Assembly: GCA_019638275.1 (NCBI GenBank)
Contig: JAHBUC010000013.1
Location: forward strand, 48,541-112,540
Source: Cyclobacteriaceae bacterium
GTDB taxonomy: Bacteria > Bacteroidota > Bacteroidia > Cytophagales > Cyclobacteriaceae
Direction of reading: 5' to 3'
DNA length: 64,000 bases
How positions within the stretch are numbered: position 1 is the stretch's first letter; each line of letters begins with the position of its first letter. Below the pieces are notes generated by a model. The model searched no databases, had not been told where the DNA came from, and saw nothing but the letters and a program-made list of their open reading frames with translations. Below are positions 16,778-24,543 of this stretch, piece after piece. A program made the translations under genes and the position numbers.

Positions 16778-18910
16778 ATGAAAAAACTGCGGTTGACTTT
16801 CGTGATGGTAGCAGCATTGTTATTGGTTGTGCCGGTGTTTGCTCAGAAAAAATTTGATAAAACACTTGCTAAGGCTGATAAGAGTTTCAATTCCGGTGAC
16901 TACGCCAAGGCGATAAAGACACTCAATAAATTCAAATTATCGGTAACGAAAAAACTCGGAGCATCAAATCCATATATGCCCGGGTATTATACACGGCAGG
17001 CAAAGTTTGATCTCGCCTACGGTACGTTGAAGAATTTCAACACAAACCTGGATCAGGCCATCGCAACCAGCATCGCCATTTTCGGTGAGAATACCGCAAA
17101 GCATGCCAATACCCTTATTGATGTTGCTGAAGTCTACAATCAGTATGGCTATTACCGAAAGAGTCGTGAGTTGCTGGATGTGGCAGCACCCATTGTTAAC
17201 AGTGAGGACCCGGCCGACCCGATTTTGAAAACCAAATTTGTGCTGGAGCTGGCAGAAGTCATGATTGGTCAGGGATTTTGCAACGATGCCCTCGCACTGT
17301 TGCGTGCAAACGAAACATTTATGGCTGCCCGTGCAGTTGATAAAGAAACAGCCGTTGTAGATGGAAAGATTAAAACAACCCGGGTTCCGGAAGAAGAATG
17401 GAAACCGCGTTACTCCAGCTATGCCCGGTTGTTGTCGCTGATCACACTGGCGTATGGAAAGAAGGGCGATATTGATAGTGTGGATATCGCACACAAATCA
17501 TCACGTCCATGGATTTCCAAAAATCAAAAAATGATTGGCGAAACTAGCTTGGTATTGGTTCAGGCGGATTATTGGTATACGTTGATGTACGCAGAAAATA
17601 ATGATGGACTTGTTCCTCCGCGGTTAGCGAAAAATGAAAAATATGCCGACTTCAGTGATCAGCTAACTGAACTGAAAAAGCGCACATCCCCTTCTGTGCC
17701 CTTAGGGCACGACTTGTACCTGGCCGAACTCGGGCAGCTGCAGTTAGCTGATAACCGGGCCAGGTATGCCAACCTGAAAGCCGAATACGACCGGATGCTG
17801 GGTAAGTATTTTACAAAATCAAGCTTGCTAAACATTAACCTGAAAGCTGTTGAGTTCGATTCCAAACTATCAAAAGATCGCACCCGTAACCTGGAACGCG
17901 ATGCCACCAACGTACTAAGCTCCGATGCGCTTCCCGAAAACTATAAGACGCGCGTTCGTATTCTCGAATTCTTATACGAAATGTCTATTCAAACACAACG
18001 GTACAGCAATGCCGAATCCTACCTGAACCAGATTATCACTATCAAAAAAGAATTGCACGGTGATAATTCTCCTGAATTTCACCTGTCGCAAATTGCTTTG
18101 GCTAATTTTTTCCTGGACTATACCAATAAAATTGAGGAGGCCGGAAAAATTTATGTGAACAGCTACGAGAAAAACCTGATTAAAGAAATACACCTGAAGC
18201 ATAAGGATCACCTGAAGCTGTTGTTTCATATTGCAACCTACTACGAGCTAACCGACAAATTTGCACAGGCATCAAAAGCACTTGAAATGGCCTCGGATGC
18301 GGCTCGTTCAAAGTATAGTGATGTTGACCCGGTATATGCCATCGCGTTGAATCAAATGACAAAGCTTCGACTTAAAATCGGAGACTATGACCGTGCGAAT
18401 GATGACATTAATCGTGCCTTGAAAATTTTTGATTATAAGGATAACCGTAACGACAAATGGAAATCAGATTATATCAACGCCATTGAAACCCAAGCCAAGC
18501 TGTACGGTATAAAGGGAATGTTTGATGAAGCACAAAGCAACCTGGATCAGACCCGTAAGATGATCCGGAAATCAAAAGTTCCCATTGGCAATGAGCTCTC
18601 TACAGCAGAAGAGCTTTCGAGTTTGTTTATTCAATTAGGCTCCTACTCGCAAACCGATGTTTTGTTGAATAAACTGCTCACCGAGTACGAAAAACTTTAC
18701 GGATCACAATCCATTCGCCTAATCGATCCACTTACCAACAAGGGCAGGCTTGCGCTGGCCCGTGGAGACTACCCTGAAGCTGAACGCATCGCTCAGCGCG
18801 CCAACCAACTGGCCGTTAAAACGTATGGAGAAATATCAACCAAGGTAGCGCCAACCCAACGGTTACTCAGCGACATTTACTACAGCCTGGGCAGCTATGG
18901 CGCTGAATAA
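16778..18910 (+). CDS. TPR-repeat protein, N-terminal part of a split TPR-CHAT protein
   Basis: A TTG at 16751 would add nine residues, but the ATG at 16778 gives a clean signal peptide (MKKLRLTFVMVAALLLVVPVFAQ), so it is preferred. The protein is then about 710 residues of tandem TPR helices; recognisable units include SFNSGDYAKAIKTL, SNAESYLNQIITIKKELHG and GRLALARGDYPEAERIAQ. It stops at TAA 18908-18910 in the middle of a TPR unit. The missing continuation can be read in other frames downstream and leads into the CHAT-domain reading frame at 18963-21005. Original function: probably an exported or periplasmic TPR-CHAT protein of about 1,400 residues. Confidence 0.8.
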   Translation: MKKLRLTFVMVAALLLVVPVFAQKKFDKTLAKADKSFNSGDYAKAIKTLNKFKLSVTKKLGASNPYMPGYYTRQAKFDLAYGTLKNFNTNLDQAIATSIAIFGENTAKHANTLIDVAEVYNQYGYYRKSRELLDVAAPIVNSEDPADPILKTKFVLELAEVMIGQGFCNDALALLRANETFMAARAVDKETAVVDGKIKTTRVPEEEWKPRYSSYARLLSLITLAYGKKGDIDSVDIAHKSSRPWISKNQKMIGETSLVLVQADYWYTLMYAENNDGLVPPRLAKNEKYADFSDQLTELKKRTSPSVPLGHDLYLAELGQLQLADNRARYANLKAEYDRMLGKYFTKSSLLNINLKAVEFDSKLSKDRTRNLERDATNVLSSDALPENYKTRVRILEFLYEMSIQTQRYSNAESYLNQIITIKKELHGDNSPEFHLSQIALANFFLDYTNKIEEAGKIYVNSYEKNLIKEIHLKHKDHLKLLFHIATYYELTDKFAQASKALEMASDAARSKYSDVDPVYAIALNQMTKLRLKIGDYDRANDDINRALKIFDYKDNRNDKWKSDYINAIETQAKLYGIKGMFDEAQSNLDQTRKMIRKSKVPIGNELSTAEELSSLFIQLGSYSQTDVLLNKLLTEYEKLYGSQSIRLIDPLTNKGRLALARGDYPEAERIAQRANQLAVKTYGEISTKVAPTQRLLSDIYYSLGSYGAE

Positions 18911-18995
18911 TGCCCGTAAATCGTTGGTTAGCTAATAATTTGGACAGAAACCACGTTAGGAGTTGCCCGTGCACTCTCGCAACGGTCTTATTAAA
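18896..18995 (+). other. Cluster of four frame displacements in the TPR-CHAT gene
   Basis: Continuous TPR sequence can be rebuilt only by changing frame four times. SYG is read in the first frame, then LNNARKSLV (from 18903), LANNLDRNHV (from 18928), GVARALSQ (from 18959) and GLIKFHDGD (ending in the CHAT frame). Each change moves the frame by +1, equal to two lost bases or one gained. Some fit loss within short runs (for example GCGC to GC). This is either gene decay or a local consensus error. Confidence 0.65.
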
Positions 18996-21005
18996 TTCCA
19001 CGATGGTGACAACCGCAGGGAGGTAGAGAAAATCATGGTAGAGGCCCGTGATATTATCGCAGATAAATTGGGCAAGGATAATCCGCAATATGCTGAAATA
19101 CTGAAAAACATCGCTCAGCTCTACATATCGGAAAAGAAATACGAGATCGCTTTCAACTCACTCACCATTGCCGAAAACATCTGGAAACAAAAGGCTGGCT
19201 CAAAAAATAACATCAACACGGCCAGTATCTATACCCTTACAGGTGATGTTTATTATCATCAGAAAAATTACAACAAGGCAGAAGAGTTTTACAACAAAGC
19301 CAGCTCACTATACAAAGAGAAATTCAGCGCCACGCACCCAGAGTATGTTAAGCTTCAATCGAAGCTAAGCAAGGTGTATTACATGAAGAAGGATTTCAAG
19401 CGCTCAAAACAGAATATTGAAGGCGCGCTGAATAATTATGAAAACTTCATCAAGGATTTCTTCCCTGCGTTGAGTGAACGCGAAAAAGCCAAGTACTGGA
19501 ATACCATTAAAGGGGATTTTGAATTCTACAACACATTGGCCTTTAGTAAGATTGATGATTTCAAAGACCTGGGTGGTAATGTGTACAACTATCAATTGCT
19601 TACCAAAGCTTTACTGCTGAGTTCTTCCATTAAAATCCGTGAACGCATTATGAACAGCACGGACGAAGAATTGAAGAAAACATACCAGAATTGGATTGAG
19701 AAAAAAGAACTGCTAACCCTGGCCATGTCACTCAGTCCGGCTCAGCTCCTGGAAAATGAAATAGATCCGGCATTACTGACAGCAGAAGTTGAACGACTGG
19801 AAAAATACCTTAGCCAGAAGTCTGAGCTTTTTGGACAAAGTTTTGACACGAAACGCCTCACATTTGACGATGTTCGTAAGTCACTCAAGCCAAACGAGGT
19901 GGCTATTGAAATGATTCGATTCAGGGTATTTAATCATACCTTAACTGATTCAGTGGTTTACGCTGCCATGTACGTGCGCAACGACAGCAAAAAGCCTGAA
20001 GTGATTATGCTGAACAACGGTAAAAACATGGAGGTAAGAAACTTCCGCTACTACAGAAATGCGATTACAGGAAAAATTCATGATGAATTCTCCTACAACA
20101 CTTATTGGGGACCAATCCAAAAGGAACTTGGACAGGTGTCAACAATATACCTTTCGGCTGATGGAGTGTACAACCAGATTAACCTGGAAGCTATACCTAC
20201 ACCCGATGGCAAGTACATTCTTGACAACTCGAACATTGTATTGGTCAGCAACACAAAAGATTTGTACCTGAACAAAGTAAAATCGCGAGCCGTACCGGAT
20301 AACAAGGCATCCATGTTTGGGAATCCCAAATTTTACCTGCAGGCTTCTACCGGTCCGATAACACAACTACCCGGAACAGAAAAAGAAATCAATCAGCTTC
20401 AGTTACTATTGAAACAAAAAGGATGGGCAACCGAAGAATATCTGGAGACCAAAGCAACAGAAGAACAGATCAAAGAATTAAACAGTCCGAAGATTTTCCA
20501 TGTGGCCACTCACGGTTTCTATAAACCAACTGAGCAACTTCGCCCCGAGGATGAAATGGAGGGCAACGAACTGGCACTGACTCAAAACCCATTGCTACGT
20601 AATGGCCTGCTTTTGAAAGGCGCTGGTGATTTGTTGGGCAAAACCGACTACAACTATAACATGGAAAACGGTATCCTTACCGCCTATGAAGCGATGAACC
20701 TGAACCTGGATCGCACCGACCTGGTTGTGCTTAGCGCCTGTGAAACCGGATTGGGTGAATTGCAAGCCGGTGAAGGGGTGTTTGGACTCCAACGTGCCTT
20801 TCTGGTGGCCGGTGCAAAAGTTCTTATCATGAGTATGTTTAAGGTAGATGATGAAGCCACCCAAAAACTGATGCTGAAGTTTTACCAGAAGTGGCTAACC
20901 ACCAATAATATGCGCCAAAGCTTCATTGAGGCCAAGAAAGAAATCCGAACGGAATATCCAGATCCGATTTATTGGGGTGCGTTTATGATGATTGGATTAG
21001 AGTAG
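18963..21005 (+). CDS. CHAT-domain (caspase-like) protein, C-terminal part of split gene
   Basis: The frame opens with TTG at 18963 inside the damaged segment; the first ATG in frame is at 19035. Residues numbered from 18963: two to three TPR units lie in about 25-160 (YISEKKYEIAFNSL, YHQKNYNKAEEFYNKA), a helical linker follows to about 370, and a CHAT peptidase domain occupies roughly 385-680. The catalytic dyad is intact: H517 in VATHGFY and C593 in LSACETGLGELQAGEGV. CHAT proteases are relatives of caspases and separases. TPR-CHAT fusions are common in Bacteroidota; some bacterial ones act in immunity, but the signal peptide of the upstream half argues for an envelope role here. Confidence 0.85.
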   Translation: MPVHSRNGLIKFHDGDNRREVEKIMVEARDIIADKLGKDNPQYAEILKNIAQLYISEKKYEIAFNSLTIAENIWKQKAGSKNNINTASIYTLTGDVYYHQKNYNKAEEFYNKASSLYKEKFSATHPEYVKLQSKLSKVYYMKKDFKRSKQNIEGALNNYENFIKDFFPALSEREKAKYWNTIKGDFEFYNTLAFSKIDDFKDLGGNVYNYQLLTKALLLSSSIKIRERIMNSTDEELKKTYQNWIEKKELLTLAMSLSPAQLLENEIDPALLTAEVERLEKYLSQKSELFGQSFDTKRLTFDDVRKSLKPNEVAIEMIRFRVFNHTLTDSVVYAAMYVRNDSKKPEVIMLNNGKNMEVRNFRYYRNAITGKIHDEFSYNTYWGPIQKELGQVSTIYLSADGVYNQINLEAIPTPDGKYILDNSNIVLVSNTKDLYLNKVKSRAVPDNKASMFGNPKFYLQASTGPITQLPGTEKEINQLQLLLKQKGWATEEYLETKATEEQIKELNSPKIFHVATHGFYKPTEQLRPEDEMEGNELALTQNPLLRNGLLLKGAGDLLGKTDYNYNMENGILTAYEAMNLNLDRTDLVVLSACETGLGELQAGEGVFGLQRAFLVAGAKVLIMSMFKVDDEATQKLMLKFYQKWLTTNNMRQSFIEAKKEIRTEYPDPIYWGAFMMIGLE

Positions 21006-21011
21006 AATTTG

Positions 21012-21064
21012 GTCGATAGTCAATAGTCCACGGTAGTTAAAACTATTGACTATTGACTATCGAC
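21012..21064. repeat. Perfect 16-bp inverted repeat
   Basis: gtcgatagtcaatagt (21012-21027) and actattgactatcgac (21049-21064) are exact reverse complements around a 21-base loop; actattg is repeated directly at 21042-21048. It fills the gap between the CHAT gene and the aldolase. It may act as a terminator-like hairpin, and its gactattgac core looks like a dispersed palindromic element. Confidence 0.8.
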
Positions 21065-21080
21065 ATTCTATACTTGTTGC

Positions 21081-22109
21081 ATGAAAGCTTTCGCCAGCGA
21101 CAATTACTCCGGTGTGCATCCGGAAATTATGGAGGCCTTGCACCAGGCCAACCACGAACACATGGGCTCATACGGTGCCGATGAAATTACAGCACGTGTG
21201 GTTAAAAAATTCAAATCGCTTTTTGGTGACGATACAGAAGTATTCTTTGTTTACAATGGTACAGGCGCCAATGTTTTGGGTTTAACAGCCTCTACACAAT
21301 CGTTCAACGCTATTATATGTTCTGAACTTGCACATATCAATGTAGATGAATCAACTGCACCCGAAAAATTTACTGGTTGTAAGCTGATCGGCCTACCTAC
21401 CACGAACGGAAAAATATATGCCGATCAGGTGGAGAACCGCATTCAGCGGTTAGGCGATCAGCATCATCCGCAGGCAAGAGTTATTTCCATTTCGCAATCC
21501 ACCGAATACAGCACGGTATATACAGCAGAAGAAGTAAAATCATTATCCGAAATAGCAAAGAAATACAACTTTTACCTCCACATGGATGGTGCACGCATCA
21601 GCAATGCGGCTGTTAGCCTGGGTCAGGATTTCAGAACGTTTACCAAAGATGCCAGTGTGGATGTGCTCTCCTTTGGTGGAACCAAGAACGGAATGATGTT
21701 TGGCGAAGCCGTGTTGTTTTTCAATCCGTCTCTTGCCAAACAGTTTGCCTACATCCGTAAACAAGGGATGCAGCTGCATTCCAAAATGCGGTTTATTACT
21801 GCGCAATTCGATGCACTTCTTTCAAATGATTTATGGAAACGAAGTGCATCTCACGCCAATCGGATGGCCAAAAAACTGGAGCATGCCCTCCGTCAAATTC
21901 CTCAAATAAAAATTACACAGGCTGTTGATGGTAATGGTGTATTCGCTGTCATCCCAAAAGAAATTACAGAAGCACTACAACAAGAGTTCTTCTTCTATGT
22001 TTGGAACGACCAAACCAACGAATGCCGGTTAATGTGCTCGTTCGATACAACAGAAAAGGAAGTTGAGCAGTTCGCTGAAAAAGCAAAAGCGCTATGTTCA
22101 GCGCTTTAG
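21081..22109 (+). CDS. ltaE: Low-specificity L-threonine aldolase
   Basis: 342 residues, normal for the PLP-dependent beta-eliminating lyase/threonine aldolase family. It begins with the typical FASDNYSGVHPEIMEAL and ends near CSFDTTEKEVEQF. The likely PLP lysine is in LSFGGTKNGMM, and LHMDGARISNA matches the cofactor aspartate region. It cleaves L-threonine or L-allo-threonine to glycine and acetaldehyde in the cytoplasm. Its 3' end overlaps the convergent T9SS gene by 12 bases. Confidence 0.92.
   Translation: MKAFASDNYSGVHPEIMEALHQANHEHMGSYGADEITARVVKKFKSLFGDDTEVFFVYNGTGANVLGLTASTQSFNAIICSELAHINVDESTAPEKFTGCKLIGLPTTNGKIYADQVENRIQRLGDQHHPQARVISISQSTEYSTVYTAEEVKSLSEIAKKYNFYLHMDGARISNAAVSLGQDFRTFTKDASVDVLSFGGTKNGMMFGEAVLFFNPSLAKQFAYIRKQGMQLHSKMRFITAQFDALLSNDLWKRSASHANRMAKKLEHALRQIPQIKITQAVDGNGVFAVIPKEITEALQQEFFFYVWNDQTNECRLMCSFDTTEKEVEQFAEKAKALCSAL
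22086..22107. terminator. Hairpin in the convergent overlap of ltaE and the T9SS-domain gene
   Basis: aaagcgct (22086-22093) pairs perfectly with agcgcttt (22100-22107) around a 6-base loop. It lies inside the last codons of both convergent genes. It is terminator-like but lacks a clear T-run on either side, so its role is tentative. Confidence 0.45.
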
Positions 22110-22448
22110 AAATTTATAGGTACCCTTGAATTTGGTTTCATCATCCCGCAAGGCAATCAGGTAATAGCCTGCGGCAAATTCTTTAACCCGTACACGGATT
22201 TTATGATCCTCAATCACCTCGGTCTCAGCCGACATTTCATTGCCGATAATATTATAGAGAGAAAGCTTAACCTTATTGGCATCCAACTGGTCGAGGTTTA
22301 TCTCAATGTATTCCGTAGCCGGGTTTGGGTATACCGAAATCGATTTTGCAAAAGAAGAACGCTCAGCCTGGTAAGCACCATCCTGCGCCATAGCCACACC
22401 TGATAACAGGCAAAAAAGGAGTATGGTAAAGGTTTTAAGCACGTTCAT
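22098..22448 (-). CDS. Stand-alone T9SS type A sorting-domain protein
   Basis: 116 residues: a signal peptide (MNVLKTFTILLFCLLSGVAMAQ), a linker of about 15 residues, and one T9SS C-terminal sorting domain. The domain carries SVYPNPATEYIEINL, SLYNIIGNE, AAGYYLIALRDD and the terminal FKGTYKFLKR. This domain normally directs a larger cargo through the type IX secretion system; here there is no cargo, so the domain makes up nearly the whole mature protein. It may be a surface-attached peptide, a decoy, or the remnant of a longer gene. Its end overlaps ltaE by 12 bases. Confidence 0.8.
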   Translation of the reverse strand: MNVLKTFTILLFCLLSGVAMAQDGAYQAERSSFAKSISVYPNPATEYIEINLDQLDANKVKLSLYNIIGNEMSAETEVIEDHKIRVRVKEFAAGYYLIALRDDETKFKGTYKFLKR

Positions 22449-22542
22449 ATGTTTAAAATACGCAAAATCCGCACCAATTGTTTTGAGAATTTGCCTATTA
22501 GATGCGTCTAAAGCCCAAAAGGTTTAAATAAAAGCAAATTAT

Positions 22543-24039
22543 TTACCTCAGGCTCGAAAAAGCCACGGGTAAGTGCTCAATAAAATCAGAGGCAATCAGT
22601 CCGCGTTGGCCGATCTTTCTGCGGGCTTCATCCCCGGCCAGGCCATGTAGCCATACGCCCAATTGTGCAGCCTCAACGGAAGAGTACCCCTGCGCCAGCA
22701 AGGCAGTTAAAATTCCGGTGAGCACATCCCCGCTTCCACCGGTAGCCATGGCGGGGTTGCCTGTATTATTGATAAACATGAGCCCCTCCGGAGATGTAAT
22801 GGTAGTATGCCCTCCCTTCAAGATCACTACAACTTGATGCTCTTTTGAAAATGCCCGCTGACGATCCAAGCGTTCAAAATCATTTTTTGATGCACCAGCC
22901 AAACGTTCAAACTCTTTTGGATGCGGTGTAAGAATTGCTCCCGGTCTTAATAGCGCAAGCAACTCCCGGTTTTCACTTATGATATTCAGCGCATCTGCAT
23001 CCAACACCAAAGGAGCATCGGTTTTCTCTAACACAACACGCAATGCCTGAGCTGTTTTTTTATCCTTGCCCAAACCCGGGCCGATGCCAATAGCCGTGTA
23101 AGGTTCAATTTCCGGTGTAATAGAGAAACACGCATCTGCCTGATCAATACTCACCATGGCCTCAGGTACTGCGGTTTGAATGATTTCATATCCTTTTGCC
23201 GGGACATGTGCTGTTAATAACCCCACACCGGTGCGAAGCGCTGCGCGTGACGCCAGCACAGCGGCACCCATTTTACCATAGCTACCGGCAATGAGTAAGG
23301 CATGGCCGCGCCTTCCCTTGTGATCAAACTTGTATTGCGGTTTAAGCAGTTTGGTTATACTCTTTTTAGTAACAAGAAATGTATCGCTTTGGGTTTGTTC
23401 AAGTCCTGTCTTACTTAAACCAATGTCCACTACATGCCATTCACCAACATAGGGGTGATTTTCAGGCAAAAAGAATGCAAGCTTGGGCAATTGAAAAGAT
23501 ACAGTATGATCAGCTTTAATGATGGCACCCGCAGAAGGTGCATCAACCATCAGCCCGGAGGGAATATCCACCGCAACGCGAATCACATCTGCCTGATTCA
23601 TACAAGTCATCACCTCTGCACTTACCCCTTCAACCGGTCGCGATAGGCCGGTGCCAAACAGGGCATCAATCAATACATCACATCCGAAAAATAAACCCTT
23701 ATCATAGTTTTTGCTGATAGCCTGAATTTGAATTTTCTCCTTCAGGCGCTGGAGGTTTGTTTTAAAGTCCAGCGATTCACGTCCGCCACCTTCAACTACC
23801 CAAACCTTAACAGAATAATTCCAATCCAACAACATGCGGGCAATGCCCATACCATCGCCACCGTTGTTTCCTGTGCCGCAAACAATGCCAACCGTATAGC
23901 GTGTATCAACGTGTGTGGTAAACCATGAACAAAACGCACGACAGGCCCGCTCCATCAAGTCGATAGAGGGAATGGGTTCATGTTTGATGGTGTAGGCATC
24001 CAGTTCCCTGATCTGTTGCGCGCTAAGTATTTTAATCAT
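22543..24039 (-). CDS. nnr: Bifunctional NAD(P)H-hydrate epimerase / ADP-dependent dehydratase
   Basis: 498 residues in two halves. The N-terminal YjeF_N epimerase (about 1-210) has VCGTGNNGGDGMGIARMLL and AVDIPSGL. The C-terminal kinase-like dehydratase (about 225-498) has GSYGKMGAAVLA, VLDADALN, LTPHPKEFERL and the nucleotide motif NPAMATGGSGDVLTG. Together they repair damaged NADHX/NADPHX. The gene follows the ferredoxin gene on the same strand, but a strong terminator separates them. Confidence 0.95.
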   Translation of the reverse strand: MIKILSAQQIRELDAYTIKHEPIPSIDLMERACRAFCSWFTTHVDTRYTVGIVCGTGNNGGDGMGIARMLLDWNYSVKVWVVEGGGRESLDFKTNLQRLKEKIQIQAISKNYDKGLFFGCDVLIDALFGTGLSRPVEGVSAEVMTCMNQADVIRVAVDIPSGLMVDAPSAGAIIKADHTVSFQLPKLAFFLPENHPYVGEWHVVDIGLSKTGLEQTQSDTFLVTKKSITKLLKPQYKFDHKGRRGHALLIAGSYGKMGAAVLASRAALRTGVGLLTAHVPAKGYEIIQTAVPEAMVSIDQADACFSITPEIEPYTAIGIGPGLGKDKKTAQALRVVLEKTDAPLVLDADALNIISENRELLALLRPGAILTPHPKEFERLAGASKNDFERLDRQRAFSKEHQVVVILKGGHTTITSPEGLMFINNTGNPAMATGGSGDVLTGILTALLAQGYSSVEAAQLGVWLHGLAGDEARRKIGQRGLIASDFIEHLPVAFSSLR

Positions 24040-24052
24040 GATATATACCTAA

Positions 24053-24081
24053 ACAAAAATGTCCTACACAAAGGTAGGACA
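24053..24081 (-). terminator. Intrinsic terminator after the ferredoxin gene
   Basis: tgtcctac (24060-24067) pairs with gtaggaca (24074-24081) around a 6-base loop. On the minus strand the stem is followed by attttt, so it should end ferredoxin transcripts just before the nnr start at 24039. Confidence 0.75.
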
Positions 24082-24107
24082 ACTTCAATATCAAACGATG
24101 ATATCCA

Positions 24108-24410
24108 TCATGCCGGAGGCTGAACGCCAAAGAACTCATAGTTCTGCGCAATGTATCCCTTCCACTGTTCCGGCACCTGGCTCTCTTCAAAAATTGCTTC
24201 CACCGGGCAGGCTGGTACGCAAGCATCGCAATCGATGCAAACTTCCGGATTGATGTAAAGTTGTTTTCCGTTTTTATCGAAACCGGGTTCTTTCACTTCC
24301 GATCCGCTACCGTCTTTACTTATCGGACCATGGATGCAATCCACCGGGCAAACATCCACACAGGCAGTATCGCATGTACTTACACAGGGTTCACAAATTA
24401 TGTAGGGCAT
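24108..24410 (-). CDS. Dicluster ferredoxin
   Basis: 100 residues. The N-terminal cysteines (CEPCVSTCDTACVDVCPVDC) resemble the seven-iron/eight-iron type with extra cysteines. The second half has a classic CIDCDACVPACP motif for a 4Fe-4S centre. After the last cluster comes a tail of about 25 residues ending FFGVQPPA. It is a cytoplasmic one-electron carrier. The gene is divergent from korA across 133 bases that contain a TGAC-N4-GTCA dyad, so it is the natural acceptor candidate for KorAB and a possible donor to the ferredoxin-type complex I downstream. Confidence 0.93.
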   Translation of the reverse strand: MPYIICEPCVSTCDTACVDVCPVDCIHGPISKDGSGSEVKEPGFDKNGKQLYINPEVCIDCDACVPACPVEAIFEESQVPEQWKGYIAQNYEFFGVQPPA

Positions 24411-24434
24411 AATGATGAATTTAGTGGAACGATA

Positions 24435-24446
24435 TGACCAATGTCA
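24435..24446. promoter_or_regulatory. CRP/FNR-type dyad between ferredoxin and korA
   Basis: TGACCAATGTCA has the form TGAC-N4-GTCA, matching the core recognised by CRP/FNR-family regulators. It lies 25 bases upstream of the ferredoxin start and about 98 bases upstream of korA. Matching sites occur before osmC and the PAS kinase operon. Confidence 0.5.
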
Positions 24447-24543
24447 TGTTTGAATATAAGGAATAAATATAAACTAGACCAATTTTTAAACCCGTAGCTA
24501 ATCTGAGCCGGGTAGGTTAAATTTAACATAGAAATTACTGGCC

